From: Chitinophagaceae bacterium
GTDB lineage: Bacteria; Bacteroidota; Bacteroidia; Chitinophagales; Chitinophagaceae
Assembly: GCA_016787065.1 (NCBI GenBank)
Contig: JAEUVD010000008.1
Coordinates: 99,189-163,188, forward strand
Length of the DNA stretch: 64,000 bases
Direction of reading: 5' to 3'
Shown here: positions 17,871 through 26,636 of the stretch, one piece after another
Layout of the letters: the number at the start of each line of letters is the position of its first letter
How positions within the stretch are numbered: the first letter of the stretch is position 1
Position numbers and translations under genes: made by a program
The notes under the pieces: generated by a model
The model's database searches: none
What the model was told of the DNA's origin: nothing
The model's input: the letters and a program-made list of their open reading frames with translations, nothing else

Positions 17871-17878
17871 TAATTTCG
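17871..17878 (+). promoter_or_regulatory. Predicted -7 box TAATTTCG of the main glycan operon
   Basis: TAATTTCG is one base from TAnnTTTG and ends 6 nt before the ATG at 17885. It would drive the acetyltransferase and following genes from an almost leaderless transcript. Confidence 0.45.
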
Positions 17879-17884
17879 CCGCGC

Positions 17885-18463
17885 ATGAATTCCGACTATT
17901 ACGCGCACGAAACAGCTGTCCTAGATGAAGGCTGTACCATTGGCAAAGGGGTAAAAATCTGGCACTTCAGTCATATTATGCCGGGTTGCACCTTAGGTGA
18001 CGGGTGTAATATTGGCCAAAATGTGGTTATATCTCCTGACGTTGTGTTAGGAAAGAATGTAAAAATTCAAAATAACGTTTCCATCTATACCGGTGTTACT
18101 TGTGATGATGATGTATTTCTCGGTCCATCCTGTGTTTTTACCAATGTGGTAAATCCAAGAAGTGGAGTTAACCGTCGCGGACAATACACAAAAACGCATG
18201 TGGGTAAAGGAGCCAGTATCGGTGCGAATGCAACCATCGTTTGCGGACATGATATTGGAAAGTATGCCTTTATTGGTGCCGGTGCCGTGGTAACCAAACA
18301 TGTTCCGGATTATGCTTTATTGGTAGGTAATCCCGCACGTCAAATAGGTTGGATGAGCGAATACGGTCATCGCTTACAGTTTGATGAAAGCGGTTTAGCC
18401 ATCTGTGAAGAAAGTAAACAGGAATATAAGCTTGAACACAATCTTGTAACTCGAATAAAGTAA
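17885..18463 (+). CDS. WbpD/WlbB-like sugar-nucleotide N-acetyltransferase
   Basis: The 192-residue protein is a left-handed beta-helix acetyltransferase with hexapeptide repeats throughout (IGKGVKIWHFSHIMPGCTLGDGCNIGQNVVI, VGKGASIGANATIVCGHDIGKYAFIGAGAVVTKHV). The segment FTNVVNPRSGVNRRGQY and the ending VGNPARQIGWMSEYG are typical of WbpD/WlbB. These transfer acetyl to the 3-amino group of UDP-2-acetamido-3-amino-glucuronate. The next gene, overlapping by one base at 18463, is a WbpB/WlbA-like dehydrogenase, and a DegT-family aminotransferase lies two genes further. That is the set expected for a UDP-2,3-diacetamido-uronic acid. Substrate is inferred from similarity and neighbours. Confidence 0.88.
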   Translation: MNSDYYAHETAVLDEGCTIGKGVKIWHFSHIMPGCTLGDGCNIGQNVVISPDVVLGKNVKIQNNVSIYTGVTCDDDVFLGPSCVFTNVVNPRSGVNRRGQYTKTHVGKGASIGANATIVCGHDIGKYAFIGAGAVVTKHVPDYALLVGNPARQIGWMSEYGHRLQFDESGLAICEESKQEYKLEHNLVTRIK

Positions 18464-19479
18464 TGAGCGATAATAAAATAAAATTTGCCGTAGTAGGATG
18501 CGGCCATATAGGAAAGCGTCATGCTGAGATGATTACACGCAATGCGGAATCGCAATTAATCGCCTTGGTCGATGTAAAATCAAAAGAACATTTAGGCATC
18601 GAATCGTATGATGTTCCATTTTTTGCTTCGCTGGAAGAACTATTGGCTTCCGACCTTGCTAAACAAATTGATGTTATCAATATTGCCAGTCCAAATGGTT
18701 TTCATGCCGAACACGCTTTACTAGCCCTAGATGCCCATAAACATGTTGTTATCGAAAAACCGATGGCTCTCAATAAGCAAGATGCGGAAAAAGTTATTTA
18801 CAAAGCGTTGCATGTTCATAAACAAGTTTTTGCAGTGATGCAGAATCGTTATAGTCCGCCAAGTGCATGGATTAAAGATGTAGTTCAACAAGGCGTTCTT
18901 GGTGAAATTTACATGGTACAATTAAATTGCTATTGGAATCGCGATGATCGGTACTATAAAGCTGATAGTTGGCATGGAAAAAAAGATTTAGATGGCGGAA
19001 CCTTATTCACTCAGTTTTCTCACTTCATCGATTTAATGTATTGGTTGTTTGGCGATATCGATAATATTCAATCTCGACTCACAAATTTCAATCATAGCCA
19101 TCTTACCGAATTTAAAGAGGATAGTGGCGTTATTCAATTTGATTTCGTGAATGGTGGTTTAGGATGTATTAATTTCTCTACCTCTATTTGGGATAAGAAT
19201 TTAGAGAGTAGTATGACCATCATCGCGGAAAACGGTTCGGTTAAGATTGGTGGACAATACATGGACAAAGTAGAGGTCTGCCATATTAAGGATTATACCA
19301 TGCCGGAGTTGGCTCCAACAAATCCGGGAAATGATTATGGTGCTTACAAAGGAAGTGCCGCCAATCATCATTTCATTATAGAAAATGTGGTAGATGTTTT
19401 GAAGAATCGAGCCACGATTACTACCAATGCATTAGAAGGCTTGAAAGTGGTTGATATTATTGAACGTATGTACAATTAA
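18463..19479 (+). CDS. WbpB/WlbA-like sugar-nucleotide 3-dehydrogenase (Gfo/Idh/MocA family)
   Basis: The 338-residue protein has a Rossmann start FAVVGCGHIGKRHAEM, the NAD-site EKP motif (Lys99) in VVIEKPMALN, and the long C-terminal sheet domain of the Gfo/Idh/MocA family. Features such as MQNRYSPPSAWIKDVV, LNCYWNRDDRYY and WHGKKDLDGGTLFTQFSHFIDLMYWLFG match WlbA/WbpB enzymes. Those oxidise C3 of UDP-GlcNAc-uronate before transamination. Its start codon overlaps the stop of the WbpD-like gene by one base, so the two are translationally coupled. A sugar 6-dehydrogenase (WbpA-like) that would supply the substrate is not in the window. Confidence 0.88.
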   Translation: MSDNKIKFAVVGCGHIGKRHAEMITRNAESQLIALVDVKSKEHLGIESYDVPFFASLEELLASDLAKQIDVINIASPNGFHAEHALLALDAHKHVVIEKPMALNKQDAEKVIYKALHVHKQVFAVMQNRYSPPSAWIKDVVQQGVLGEIYMVQLNCYWNRDDRYYKADSWHGKKDLDGGTLFTQFSHFIDLMYWLFGDIDNIQSRLTNFNHSHLTEFKEDSGVIQFDFVNGGLGCINFSTSIWDKNLESSMTIIAENGSVKIGGQYMDKVEVCHIKDYTMPELAPTNPGNDYGAYKGSAANHHFIIENVVDVLKNRATITTNALEGLKVVDIIERMYN

Positions 19480-19491
19480 AAATATAGTAGT

Positions 19492-20463
19492 ATGAAATTA
19501 GACAATTCGAAATGCCTCGTTATCGGTGGCGCAGGTTTTATTGGGAGTTTTGTTGTAGCCGAATTATTGAAAGAAAATGTTGCGGAAGTGGTTATCTACG
19601 ACAATTTCGCACGCGGTAAACGAGCGTATATTGAAGAGTATTTAAAAGATCCTCGCTGCACCTTATTTCCAATAGGTGGTGATATTCGGGAGATTGATAT
19701 TCTGAATGAAGCCATGAAGGGTAAAGACTATGTATTTTGTTTAGCCGCTATGTGGTTACTACATTGTAAAGACTATCCGCGAACGGCTTTTGATGTGAAT
19801 ATTGCCGGTACGTTCAACGTGTTAGAAGCTTGCGTGAAGAATAATATTAAGAAATTAATTTGGTCGTCTTCCGCTTCGGTGTATGGCGATGCAGTTGAAT
19901 TACCCATGACGGAAGTCCATCCTTATAATAACAAGAACTTCTATGGTGCCACTAAAATAGCCGGGGAAGCGATGGCAACAGCTTTCAACGATCGTTATGG
20001 GTTAGAAGTTATCGGATTGCGCTACATGAATGTGTATGGCCCACATCAAGATCAAACTGCCGCTTACACCGGTGTTATTCCAATTATGTTGAATAAAATT
20101 GATGCGAATGAAGCGCCCGTAATTAACGGCGATGGCAGTCAGGCTTACGATTTTATTTATGTTGAAGATGTGGCACGTTGTAATGTGGCTGCATTAACAT
20201 CGGAAACCAAATTTGGATTTTATAATGTGGGTACTGAAGTTCAAACAAGTATCAAACAATTATGTGATTTAATTCTGGAACTGAAACAATCGGATTTAAA
20301 AGTTACTTACAAGCCCTATAGTGCCGATGATGCAAGAGCCTTAGTGCAAAATCGTATTGGCAGTAAAGCCAGAGCGGAGCAAGAGTTGGGCTTCAACTAT
20401 AAGTACGAGTTGCGTGAAGGCTTAAACAGATTAATCGAATGGCGCAAAACCAATAAACACTAA
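19492..20463 (+). CDS. NAD-dependent sugar-nucleotide epimerase/dehydratase (extended SDR)
   Basis: The 323-residue protein is an extended SDR with GGAGFIGSF near residue 12, the SSSASVYGDA serine segment, and Tyr151-x-x-x-Lys155 in FYGATKIAGE. The stretch GLRYMNVYGPHQDQ and the NGDGSQAYDFIYVEDVARC region are typical of UDP-sugar 4-epimerases and related dehydratases. It lies 12 bp after the WbpB-like gene and upstream of the aminotransferase. It may epimerise the sugar nucleotide at C4, or act as a decarboxylase/dehydratase of the same fold. The exact substrate is not evident from the sequence; the assignment to the glycan pathway is secure. Confidence 0.85.
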   Translation: MKLDNSKCLVIGGAGFIGSFVVAELLKENVAEVVIYDNFARGKRAYIEEYLKDPRCTLFPIGGDIREIDILNEAMKGKDYVFCLAAMWLLHCKDYPRTAFDVNIAGTFNVLEACVKNNIKKLIWSSSASVYGDAVELPMTEVHPYNNKNFYGATKIAGEAMATAFNDRYGLEVIGLRYMNVYGPHQDQTAAYTGVIPIMLNKIDANEAPVINGDGSQAYDFIYVEDVARCNVAALTSETKFGFYNVGTEVQTSIKQLCDLILELKQSDLKVTYKPYSADDARALVQNRIGSKARAEQELGFNYKYELREGLNRLIEWRKTNKH

Positions 20464-20490
20464 AAACAATTTCATCATAAATAATTGAGC

Positions 20491-21633
20491 ATGGAAAAAA
20501 GAAACATACCAATTGGCTTACCTAGCATGGGTATTGAAGAGTGGGAAGCTACTAAAGAACCTATTTTAAGTGGCTGGATTACGCAAGGCCCTAAGGTGAA
20601 ACAATTTGAACAGATGTTTGCAACCCGTCATGAGGTGAAACATGCTTTAGCCGTGAGTAATTGTACCACCGCGTTACATTTAGCGTTATTGGCTTGTGGC
20701 GTTGGCCCCGGCGATGAAGTCATTGTTCCGGCGTTTACCTGGGTTAGCACCGCCAATGCTATTATGTATTGTGGTGCGAAACCCGTTTTTATCGATATTG
20801 ATTTGGCGACCTATAACTTAGATGTTCATCAAATTGAACGACTCATTACACCAAAAACCAAAGCCATTATACCCGTGCATTTATTTGGTTTATGTGCTGA
20901 TGTAGATTTTATTCGAACTAATTTTCCGCAACTTAAAATTGTTGAGGATGGCGCCTGTGCAGCAGGTTCTGCTTTGCATGGTAAACCTGCCGGTGGTTTA
21001 GGTGATATTGGTTGCTTTAGTTTTCATCCGCGCAAATCGGTTACTACCGGTGAAGGCGGTATGATGACAACCAATAACGATGCTATGGCCGACCGTATGG
21101 ATAAGTTGCGAAATCATGGGGCATCTATTAGTGAAGAGCAACGCCATCATGGCCCCAAACCTTACATTTTGGCTGCGTTTGAAATGATTGGTTATAACTA
21201 TCGCATGACCGATATTCAAGGTGCGGTAGGTGTTGTGCAATTAGCTAAACTCGATCAGTTTATTGATGAACGCGATACTTGGGCGAATTATTATGCGGAA
21301 GGATTGAAAAATATTCCTTGGTTAAGAACACCGGAAGTTCCGGAAGGGTATAAGCATGGTTGGCAGAGTTATGTAACCCAAATTGATGAAACGATTTCTC
21401 CGATGAAACGAAACGACATCATGGAAATTCTTCAACAAAAAGGAATCAGCACACGCCCTGGAACTCATGCTGTACACATGTTAGATGTGTATGCGAAATT
21501 GTTCAAAATTAAACCGCAAGATTTTCCGAATGCGTTTAAAGCAGATCAGTTTAGTATGAGTATTCCAATGCACAACCGCATGACGAAAGAAGATTTCGAT
21601 TATGTGATTGAGGCTTTGCAAGGGATTAAATAG
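20491..21633 (+). CDS. DegT/DnrJ/EryC1 (WbpE-like) PLP-dependent sugar aminotransferase
   Basis: The 380-residue enzyme (from the ATG at 20491; a TTG at 20485 is an unlikely start) belongs to the sugar aminotransferase family. It has NCTTALHLALLACGVGPGDEVIVPAFTWVSTANA, VEDGACAAGS and the PLP lysine Lys182 in SFHPRKSVTTGEGGM. It normally transfers the amino group of glutamate to a keto-sugar nucleotide. Beside WbpB- and WbpD-like genes the most economical role is amination of the 3-keto uronate, as WbpE does. A 4-amination of the RfbB product is an alternative, since rfbC and rfbD are absent and family members do both. Confidence 0.88.
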   Translation: MEKRNIPIGLPSMGIEEWEATKEPILSGWITQGPKVKQFEQMFATRHEVKHALAVSNCTTALHLALLACGVGPGDEVIVPAFTWVSTANAIMYCGAKPVFIDIDLATYNLDVHQIERLITPKTKAIIPVHLFGLCADVDFIRTNFPQLKIVEDGACAAGSALHGKPAGGLGDIGCFSFHPRKSVTTGEGGMMTTNNDAMADRMDKLRNHGASISEEQRHHGPKPYILAAFEMIGYNYRMTDIQGAVGVVQLAKLDQFIDERDTWANYYAEGLKNIPWLRTPEVPEGYKHGWQSYVTQIDETISPMKRNDIMEILQQKGISTRPGTHAVHMLDVYAKLFKIKPQDFPNAFKADQFSMSIPMHNRMTKEDFDYVIEALQGIK

Positions 21634-21746
21634 ATTTTTTCATTTTTCTTCTTAAACAATCTAAAATAAGGTTGTTTGATACATTCGTTGAAAGATACCC
21701 CCTCCGTATTTGTTCCGCTCTATTACCATTCTTTTTCCTAATCTTG

Positions 21747-21754
21747 TATCTTTA
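21747..21754 (+). promoter_or_regulatory. Possible -7 box TATCTTTA before asnB
   Basis: TATCTTTA is one base from TAnnTTTG and ends 11 nt before the asnB ATG. The 132-bp gap upstream and this box suggest a second promoter inside the glycan cluster. Confidence 0.4.
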
Positions 21755-21765
21755 CAGCCTTTACC

Positions 21766-23661
21766 ATGTGTGGAATTGCCGGAATCTTTAAATTGAATGG
21801 AAACCCCGTTACTTCGGGTGAGATAAAAAAAATGACCTCGGCCATTGCCCATCGTGGGCCCGATGGTGATGGCGTTTTTACACAAGAACATGTTGGTCTC
21901 GGGCATCGGCGTTTGGCCATTTTAGATATTTCAGCAAAGGGTGCACAACCGATGATGAGTAAGGATGGCCGATGGGTTATTGTTTTTAATGGCTGCATCT
22001 ATAACTATCAAAAACTTAAACTTGAACTTCAGAGTAAAGGACATGAATTTGTTTCAACTTCCGATACCGAAGTGATTAGCGAAGGACTGGCCGCTTATGG
22101 TCCGTCTTTTTTTGAACGATTAGATGGCATGTTCGCAGTGGGTGCCTTTGATACACAACAACAAGAGCTCTGGTTAAGTCGTGATCGCTTTGGTGTGAAA
22201 CCACTCTATTACTGGATGGGAAACGGTACCCTTTTATTTTCTTCGGAAGTAAAAGCATTTATGCAGTACGCCGATTTTAAAGTAGAAGTGGATACGCATG
22301 CCTTGAATGAATATTTCACTTTTCAAAATGTGTTTGCCTATCATACCTTGTTCAAAGGGGTAACGATGTTACCACCGGCCAACACAGTAAAGATTACGAA
22401 GGATATAACCTATGTAAAACATCATTCCTGGTGGGATTACGATTTCACTCAACCGGATAATACGATGACGGCTGATGAGGCGCGTTTGGAAACAGAACGA
22501 TTGCTACACCTTGCTGTGGCTAAACAAATGGTGGCTGATGTTCCCGTAGGTTCTTATTTGAGTGGTGGAATGGATAGCGGTAGTTTAAGCGTATTGGCTA
22601 GTAAACATGTAAAACGTTTGTACACCTTTACTGCAGGTTTTGAAATGAGCGAAGTACATGGTAATGAAGTTGGTTTTGATGAACGTCTTGATGCAGAACT
22701 TACTGCAAACTTTATCAAAAGTGAACATTATGAACAAGTGCTCAATGCTGGAGATATTCGATGGAGTTTACCTCGAGTTGTTTGGCACCTAGAAGATTTG
22801 CGCGTTGGTATGAGTTATCCGAATTATTACATTAGTCGCTTAGCCAGCAAATTTGTAAAAGTATGTTTGCAAGGTACCGGTGGTGATGAGTTATATGGTG
22901 GTTACCCTTGGCGTTATTACCGTGTGTTTCAATCATTGAATCAACCGGAGTTCTTTCAAAATTATTATGGTTTCTGGCAACGATTAGTGAGTGATGAGGA
23001 TAAACCTTCCTTGTTTCAACCATCTGCTTTGCAACACATGGATATTGATGAGCCACGACGCGTGTTTGAACGTGTGTTTACCTTCAATAAGAAATTAAAA
23101 TACGATACACCGGAAGAGCATATTCAGAATAGTTTATACTTTGAAATAAAAACCTTCTTGCCAGGGTTGCTTTTGGTTGGCGATAAACTGGCTATGGCAA
23201 ATGGTTTAGAAGAGCGCTTTCCGTTTTTAGATAATGATCTGGTGAACTTCGCACAGAAAATTCCGGTGAAATATAAGCTGGGCAACTTGGAGCATATGAA
23301 GCGTTTAGATGAAAATACGTCTGGTAATAAGAAAGCGCTATTTACTCAATATGATGATGGAAAGAATGTATTACGTCAGGCAATGGCTGATATTCTTCCT
23401 GAGAAAATTATCAATCGAAAAAAACAAGGGTTTTCAGCACCTGATGAAAGTTGGTATCGTGGAGAAAATGCAGGCTATGTGAAAGAACTATTATTAGGAA
23501 AGAGTGTTGCGAGTCATGAGTTTATCAACCCAACCTATATCGAGAAAATCATTCATGAGCACATGGATCAACGTATCAATCATCGCTTATTGATTTGGAG
23601 TTTTATGTGTTTTGAATGGTGGTGTCGATTATTTTTACATAACGAACGTATAAGCGATTAA
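21766..23661 (+). CDS. asnB: Asparagine synthase-type glutamine amidotransferase (possible glycan amidase ligase)
   Basis: The 631-residue protein has the class II glutaminase domain with the catalytic Cys2 (MCGIAGIF), the RHRGPDG-type segment (AHRGPDGDGV) and the ATP-pyrophosphatase loop Ser266-Gly-Gly-Met-Asp-Ser271 in the AsnB domain. Length equals the usual bacterial AsnB. The standard reaction converts aspartate to asparagine with glutamine as nitrogen donor. Its place inside a surface-glycan cluster, however, resembles WbpS in Pseudomonas O-antigen loci, where an AsnB homologue amidates a sugar uronate. With WbpB/E/D-like genes nearby, that role is plausible here. The substrate cannot be told from sequence. 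The next gene follows 3 bp later. Confidence 0.93.
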   Translation: MCGIAGIFKLNGNPVTSGEIKKMTSAIAHRGPDGDGVFTQEHVGLGHRRLAILDISAKGAQPMMSKDGRWVIVFNGCIYNYQKLKLELQSKGHEFVSTSDTEVISEGLAAYGPSFFERLDGMFAVGAFDTQQQELWLSRDRFGVKPLYYWMGNGTLLFSSEVKAFMQYADFKVEVDTHALNEYFTFQNVFAYHTLFKGVTMLPPANTVKITKDITYVKHHSWWDYDFTQPDNTMTADEARLETERLLHLAVAKQMVADVPVGSYLSGGMDSGSLSVLASKHVKRLYTFTAGFEMSEVHGNEVGFDERLDAELTANFIKSEHYEQVLNAGDIRWSLPRVVWHLEDLRVGMSYPNYYISRLASKFVKVCLQGTGGDELYGGYPWRYYRVFQSLNQPEFFQNYYGFWQRLVSDEDKPSLFQPSALQHMDIDEPRRVFERVFTFNKKLKYDTPEEHIQNSLYFEIKTFLPGLLLVGDKLAMANGLEERFPFLDNDLVNFAQKIPVKYKLGNLEHMKRLDENTSGNKKALFTQYDDGKNVLRQAMADILPEKIINRKKQGFSAPDESWYRGENAGYVKELLLGKSVASHEFINPTYIEKIIHEHMDQRINHRLLIWSFMCFEWWCRLFLHNERISD

Positions 23662-23664
23662 CAC

Positions 23665-24654
23665 ATGCATGATAGGGCTCTTAGAATTGTAAAAAAACAT
23701 GTAGAAGCATTACAAGTTAACTTAAGAAATCAGGTTGTTCTTACCGAAACAGGCAGTAACTATTATTTATATTTACCTATCATGGCGGCTCTCTGTGGAG
23801 CTAAAAAAGTTTATGCCTTATCGAGAGATAGTAGTTATGGCAAAGCGAAAGATATTATCGCAGAGGCTCAGCAACTAGCTGATGTACTTCAACTATCTCA
23901 AATTAGTTTTTTTGAAAACAACTTACCCGAAGAAGTTTTTAACAATACCACAGTGGTAACGAATAGCGGAGCACTTCGACCATTAAACGCCGAGTTTCTC
24001 GCAAAATTTAAAGAACCTTTTGTGTTGCCACTCATGTTTGAAGCATGGGAAATTCGTGCATCGGATTTAGATATCCATTATTGTAAGCAACATCAAATTA
24101 AGGTCGCCGGTACATCTGAACATCACCCCGATGTAGCCGTTTTCCGTTATAGTGGCTTGTTGGCTATGAAATTGGCGTTTGAAGCAGGTTTTGAAGTTTG
24201 TGGTAATACGATTGTTCTGGTTAGCAACGATGATTTCGGTAAAACGATCCATGCTTACTTTGAAAGTCAGGGTGCAACCGTAATATGGGTTGATGAACCG
24301 GAAAAGGCAAAGCCTCATTTCGCAACTGCTGATTTTGTTTTTCTAGCAAAGTATGATGAAGATCGAAATTATTTTTCCGATAAAGACGCTATTTTTGTCG
24401 GTGAAGAAATAAACACGCTAAACCCGGCATTGGTTTTTGTTCATCTTTACGGTAACGTAGATATTGCCTATTGTAAGCAACATCATATTCATGTTTATCC
24501 GCAGAAACAAGGACGTGCACAGGTAATGACCCAAACCTTGGGTTATGTTGGACTGGAGCCTATCTTAAAACTTCAGGCAGCAGGGTTAAAGGTAGCTGAG
24601 GAAATGTTGCATCATAACTTGAGCAGCTTGAGTCAGCCTATCAGCGGGTTTTAA
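23665..24654 (+). CDS. Unrecognised Rossmann-like protein in the glycan cluster
   Basis: I do not recognise this family. The 329-residue protein has no signal peptide. It appears to have two alpha/beta parts: one around residues 24-60 (VVLTETGSNYYLYLPIMAAL, then CGAKKVYALSRDSS) and one around 190-225 (GNTIVLVSNDDFGKTIHAYF, ESQGATVIWVDE) that resembles a nucleotide-binding strand-turn-helix. The layout recalls NAD-binding domains of S-adenosylhomocysteine hydrolase or 2-hydroxyacid dehydrogenases, without a classic GxGxxG. It starts 3 bp after asnB and is followed 10 bp later by an LpxD-like acyltransferase, so it is likely to act on the same glycan or on the amidotransferase product. The internal pair of YCKQH stretches is worth noting. 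Confidence 0.7.
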   Translation: MHDRALRIVKKHVEALQVNLRNQVVLTETGSNYYLYLPIMAALCGAKKVYALSRDSSYGKAKDIIAEAQQLADVLQLSQISFFENNLPEEVFNNTTVVTNSGALRPLNAEFLAKFKEPFVLPLMFEAWEIRASDLDIHYCKQHQIKVAGTSEHHPDVAVFRYSGLLAMKLAFEAGFEVCGNTIVLVSNDDFGKTIHAYFESQGATVIWVDEPEKAKPHFATADFVFLAKYDEDRNYFSDKDAIFVGEEINTLNPALVFVHLYGNVDIAYCKQHHIHVYPQKQGRAQVMTQTLGYVGLEPILKLQAAGLKVAEEMLHHNLSSLSQPISGF

Positions 24655-24664
24655 ACCGATACGC

Positions 24665-25552
24665 ATGAAGCAAACCATACGGGAATGTTTACTGGAGTTA
24701 CAGCATGAATTACAAGCAGGTATAGATTTTGAGGTATTAGCGATGGTTAATTCTACCCAAGCGGGTACCTTATCCTTTATTGATGATGAACGATTTCTCG
24801 ATTCGTTGCTACAAAATAATGCTATTCAAGGGGTAATTACCAACGAATCTTTAGCTGCGAAAATTACAACAAAGTATGTACTTGTGCATCCCGATCCAAG
24901 ATGGTTTTTTTATACCTTACATAATTTAGTGGCATCAAAGCAACCACAGTTCCCAACGGAAATACATCCCAACGCGCGTGTTCATCCAACCGCTTCGATT
25001 GCTTCCTATAATGTGTTTATTGGCGATGGTTGTGTAATTGGGCCACACGTAACCATTGCGCATAATGTGCAATTAGAACAACGTGTCAATGTACAAGCGG
25101 GTGTTTGTTTAGGTAATGAAGGTTTTGAACATAAACGCACCGCACAAGGTATACTATCTGTAGTGCATGATGGTAAACTGATTATTAAACCGGATGTAGT
25201 TATCGGTGCTAATAGTACCATAGCGAAAGGATTTTCTTATAGAGATACGATCATTGGTACTCAAACTAAACTCGATGCACAAGTTTATGTTGCACATTGT
25301 GTGCATCTAGGAGAGCGATGTTTGTTAGCCGGACAATGCGCCGTAATGGGTTCGGTAACCGTAGGCAATGATGTGTGGATTGGTCCGAATGCGGTGGTTT
25401 CTTCGGGTTTGTCGATTGGCTCTCGAGCTTTTATTACGTTAGGTTCAACGGTAACTAAACATGTAGCAGAAGGAGTAAAAGTAAGTGGCAACTTCGCAAT
25501 CGAACATCAACAATTTCTATCCATTCTTAAAAAGAATATAAACGAGTTGTAG
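24665..25552 (+). CDS. LpxD-like left-handed beta-helix acyltransferase
   Basis: The 295-residue protein has an N-terminal alpha/beta domain of the kind that starts LpxD (residues about 20-95, LSFIDDERFLDSLL then VITNESLAAKITTKYVLV). Hexapeptide repeats follow from about 99 (IHPNARVHPTASIASYNVFIG, IGPHVTIAHNVQLEQ, VAHCVHLGERCLLAGQCAVMG, VGNDVWIGPNAVVSSG). LpxD N-acylates UDP-3-O-acyl-glucosamine in lipid A synthesis, but paralogues in glycan loci acylate or acetylate other amino sugars. Given the cluster, a role in N-acylating a surface sugar is more likely than lipid A synthesis, though the latter is not excluded. It is 4 bp upstream of the glycosyltransferase gene. Confidence 0.82.
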   Translation: MKQTIRECLLELQHELQAGIDFEVLAMVNSTQAGTLSFIDDERFLDSLLQNNAIQGVITNESLAAKITTKYVLVHPDPRWFFYTLHNLVASKQPQFPTEIHPNARVHPTASIASYNVFIGDGCVIGPHVTIAHNVQLEQRVNVQAGVCLGNEGFEHKRTAQGILSVVHDGKLIIKPDVVIGANSTIAKGFSYRDTIIGTQTKLDAQVYVAHCVHLGERCLLAGQCAVMGSVTVGNDVWIGPNAVVSSGLSIGSRAFITLGSTVTKHVAEGVKVSGNFAIEHQQFLSILKKNINEL

Positions 25553-25556
25553 TCGG

Positions 25557-26636
25557 ATGAAAAAAATCAAAGTACTTATAACTCCTAATAACGTTGCTTC
25601 TATGCCTACCTTCTTAGTGGAAGGATTAAATGCAACAGGCGAAGTGACAGCTCGTGGTGTGTTTTCCGGAAGAAATAAATACATCTATGAAGCACAGGAT
25701 GGAAGTTGTTTTTACTTTGACCATTTTCCAAACAATGCACTAAAGAATTTTATTTATCGAGTTCGATTTTTATGCTGCTATCTGTATCACATTCTTTGGG
25801 CGGATATCATTCATTATGTATGGGATGCACCTAATCTGAAAGGACTTGATTTATGGTTGATACGATTATTAAGGAAGAAAATTTTTGTGGAATGGGTTGG
25901 TAGTGATATTCGAATTCCGGAGATTGCCAAAACCATTTCACCCTTTGCAACGGCCATGTATGAACATCCGGGTTTTGAATATAAAGGCTTAGAAAGCTAC
26001 GAAAAATCGATGGCTATTCAACGCAAATTTGCCGCTTATGGTGCCATACCCATGTTATATCCTGAAATGGATTTGTTCGTTGATAAGCAACTTTTTCCGA
26101 AACGTTATTTCACGAATCAACGATTACCGGTATCGCATCATCAACTATCGTTTCCTTCTGTTACCACAACAAAACCTTTACTCGTTCATTCGCCCACAGC
26201 GCCTATTTTGAAAGGAAGTGAATACATCATTTCGGCTTTAAACGACCTGCGCTCCAAGTATGATTTTGAATTTGTTCTTCTAACTAATAAACCTCGTGAA
26301 GAAGTTCAAGCGAAAATTCAATCTTGCGACATTTTCATCGATCAAATAGTATTAGGCGCTCACGGACTCGCTTTTTGTGAAGCCATGGCTTACGGAAAAC
26401 CGGTGATTTGTTATATTGCAGAGAAGGTACTTGAGAATCATTTTCCGGAAGATTGTCCGGTTGTGAATGCCAATCCAACTACAATTCATGCACAGCTTGA
26501 AATGCTACTTCAAAACGCTACCTTACGTTATGAGTTAGGTGTGAAAGGAAGAGCCTATGCCGAAAAGTATCATGATAGCGCAGTTGTTGCTGCAGCGCAA
26601 TTGGCCGTTTATAAAAAGGAAAGGAGTGTTGGCTGA
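25557..26636 (+). CDS. Glycosyltransferase, GT4/GT1-like
   Basis: The 359-residue cytoplasmic protein has a GT-B fold. The C-terminal half holds HSPTAPILKGSEYIISAL, followed by FVLLTNKPREEV and the donor-binding stretch LGAHGLAFCEAMAYGKPVIC, typical of GT4-type enzymes; Glu in the FCEAMA segment is the usual nucleotide-sugar contact. The N-terminal half is less conserved, as expected for the acceptor side. It is the only glycosyltransferase in the cluster, so the other sugar transfers and the initiating transferase must be encoded elsewhere. The TGA stop overlaps the flippase ATG by one base (26634-26638), so the two are coupled. Confidence 0.83.
   Translation: MKKIKVLITPNNVASMPTFLVEGLNATGEVTARGVFSGRNKYIYEAQDGSCFYFDHFPNNALKNFIYRVRFLCCYLYHILWADIIHYVWDAPNLKGLDLWLIRLLRKKIFVEWVGSDIRIPEIAKTISPFATAMYEHPGFEYKGLESYEKSMAIQRKFAAYGAIPMLYPEMDLFVDKQLFPKRYFTNQRLPVSHHQLSFPSVTTTKPLLVHSPTAPILKGSEYIISALNDLRSKYDFEFVLLTNKPREEVQAKIQSCDIFIDQIVLGAHGLAFCEAMAYGKPVICYIAEKVLENHFPEDCPVVNANPTTIHAQLEMLLQNATLRYELGVKGRAYAEKYHDSAVVAAAQLAVYKKERSVG

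Noticed and set aside
21651..21680. Possible hairpin AAACAAT/GTTGTTT after the aminotransferase gene
   Set aside because: The stem is A-T rich with a G-T pair and no T run follows, so I do not call a terminator.
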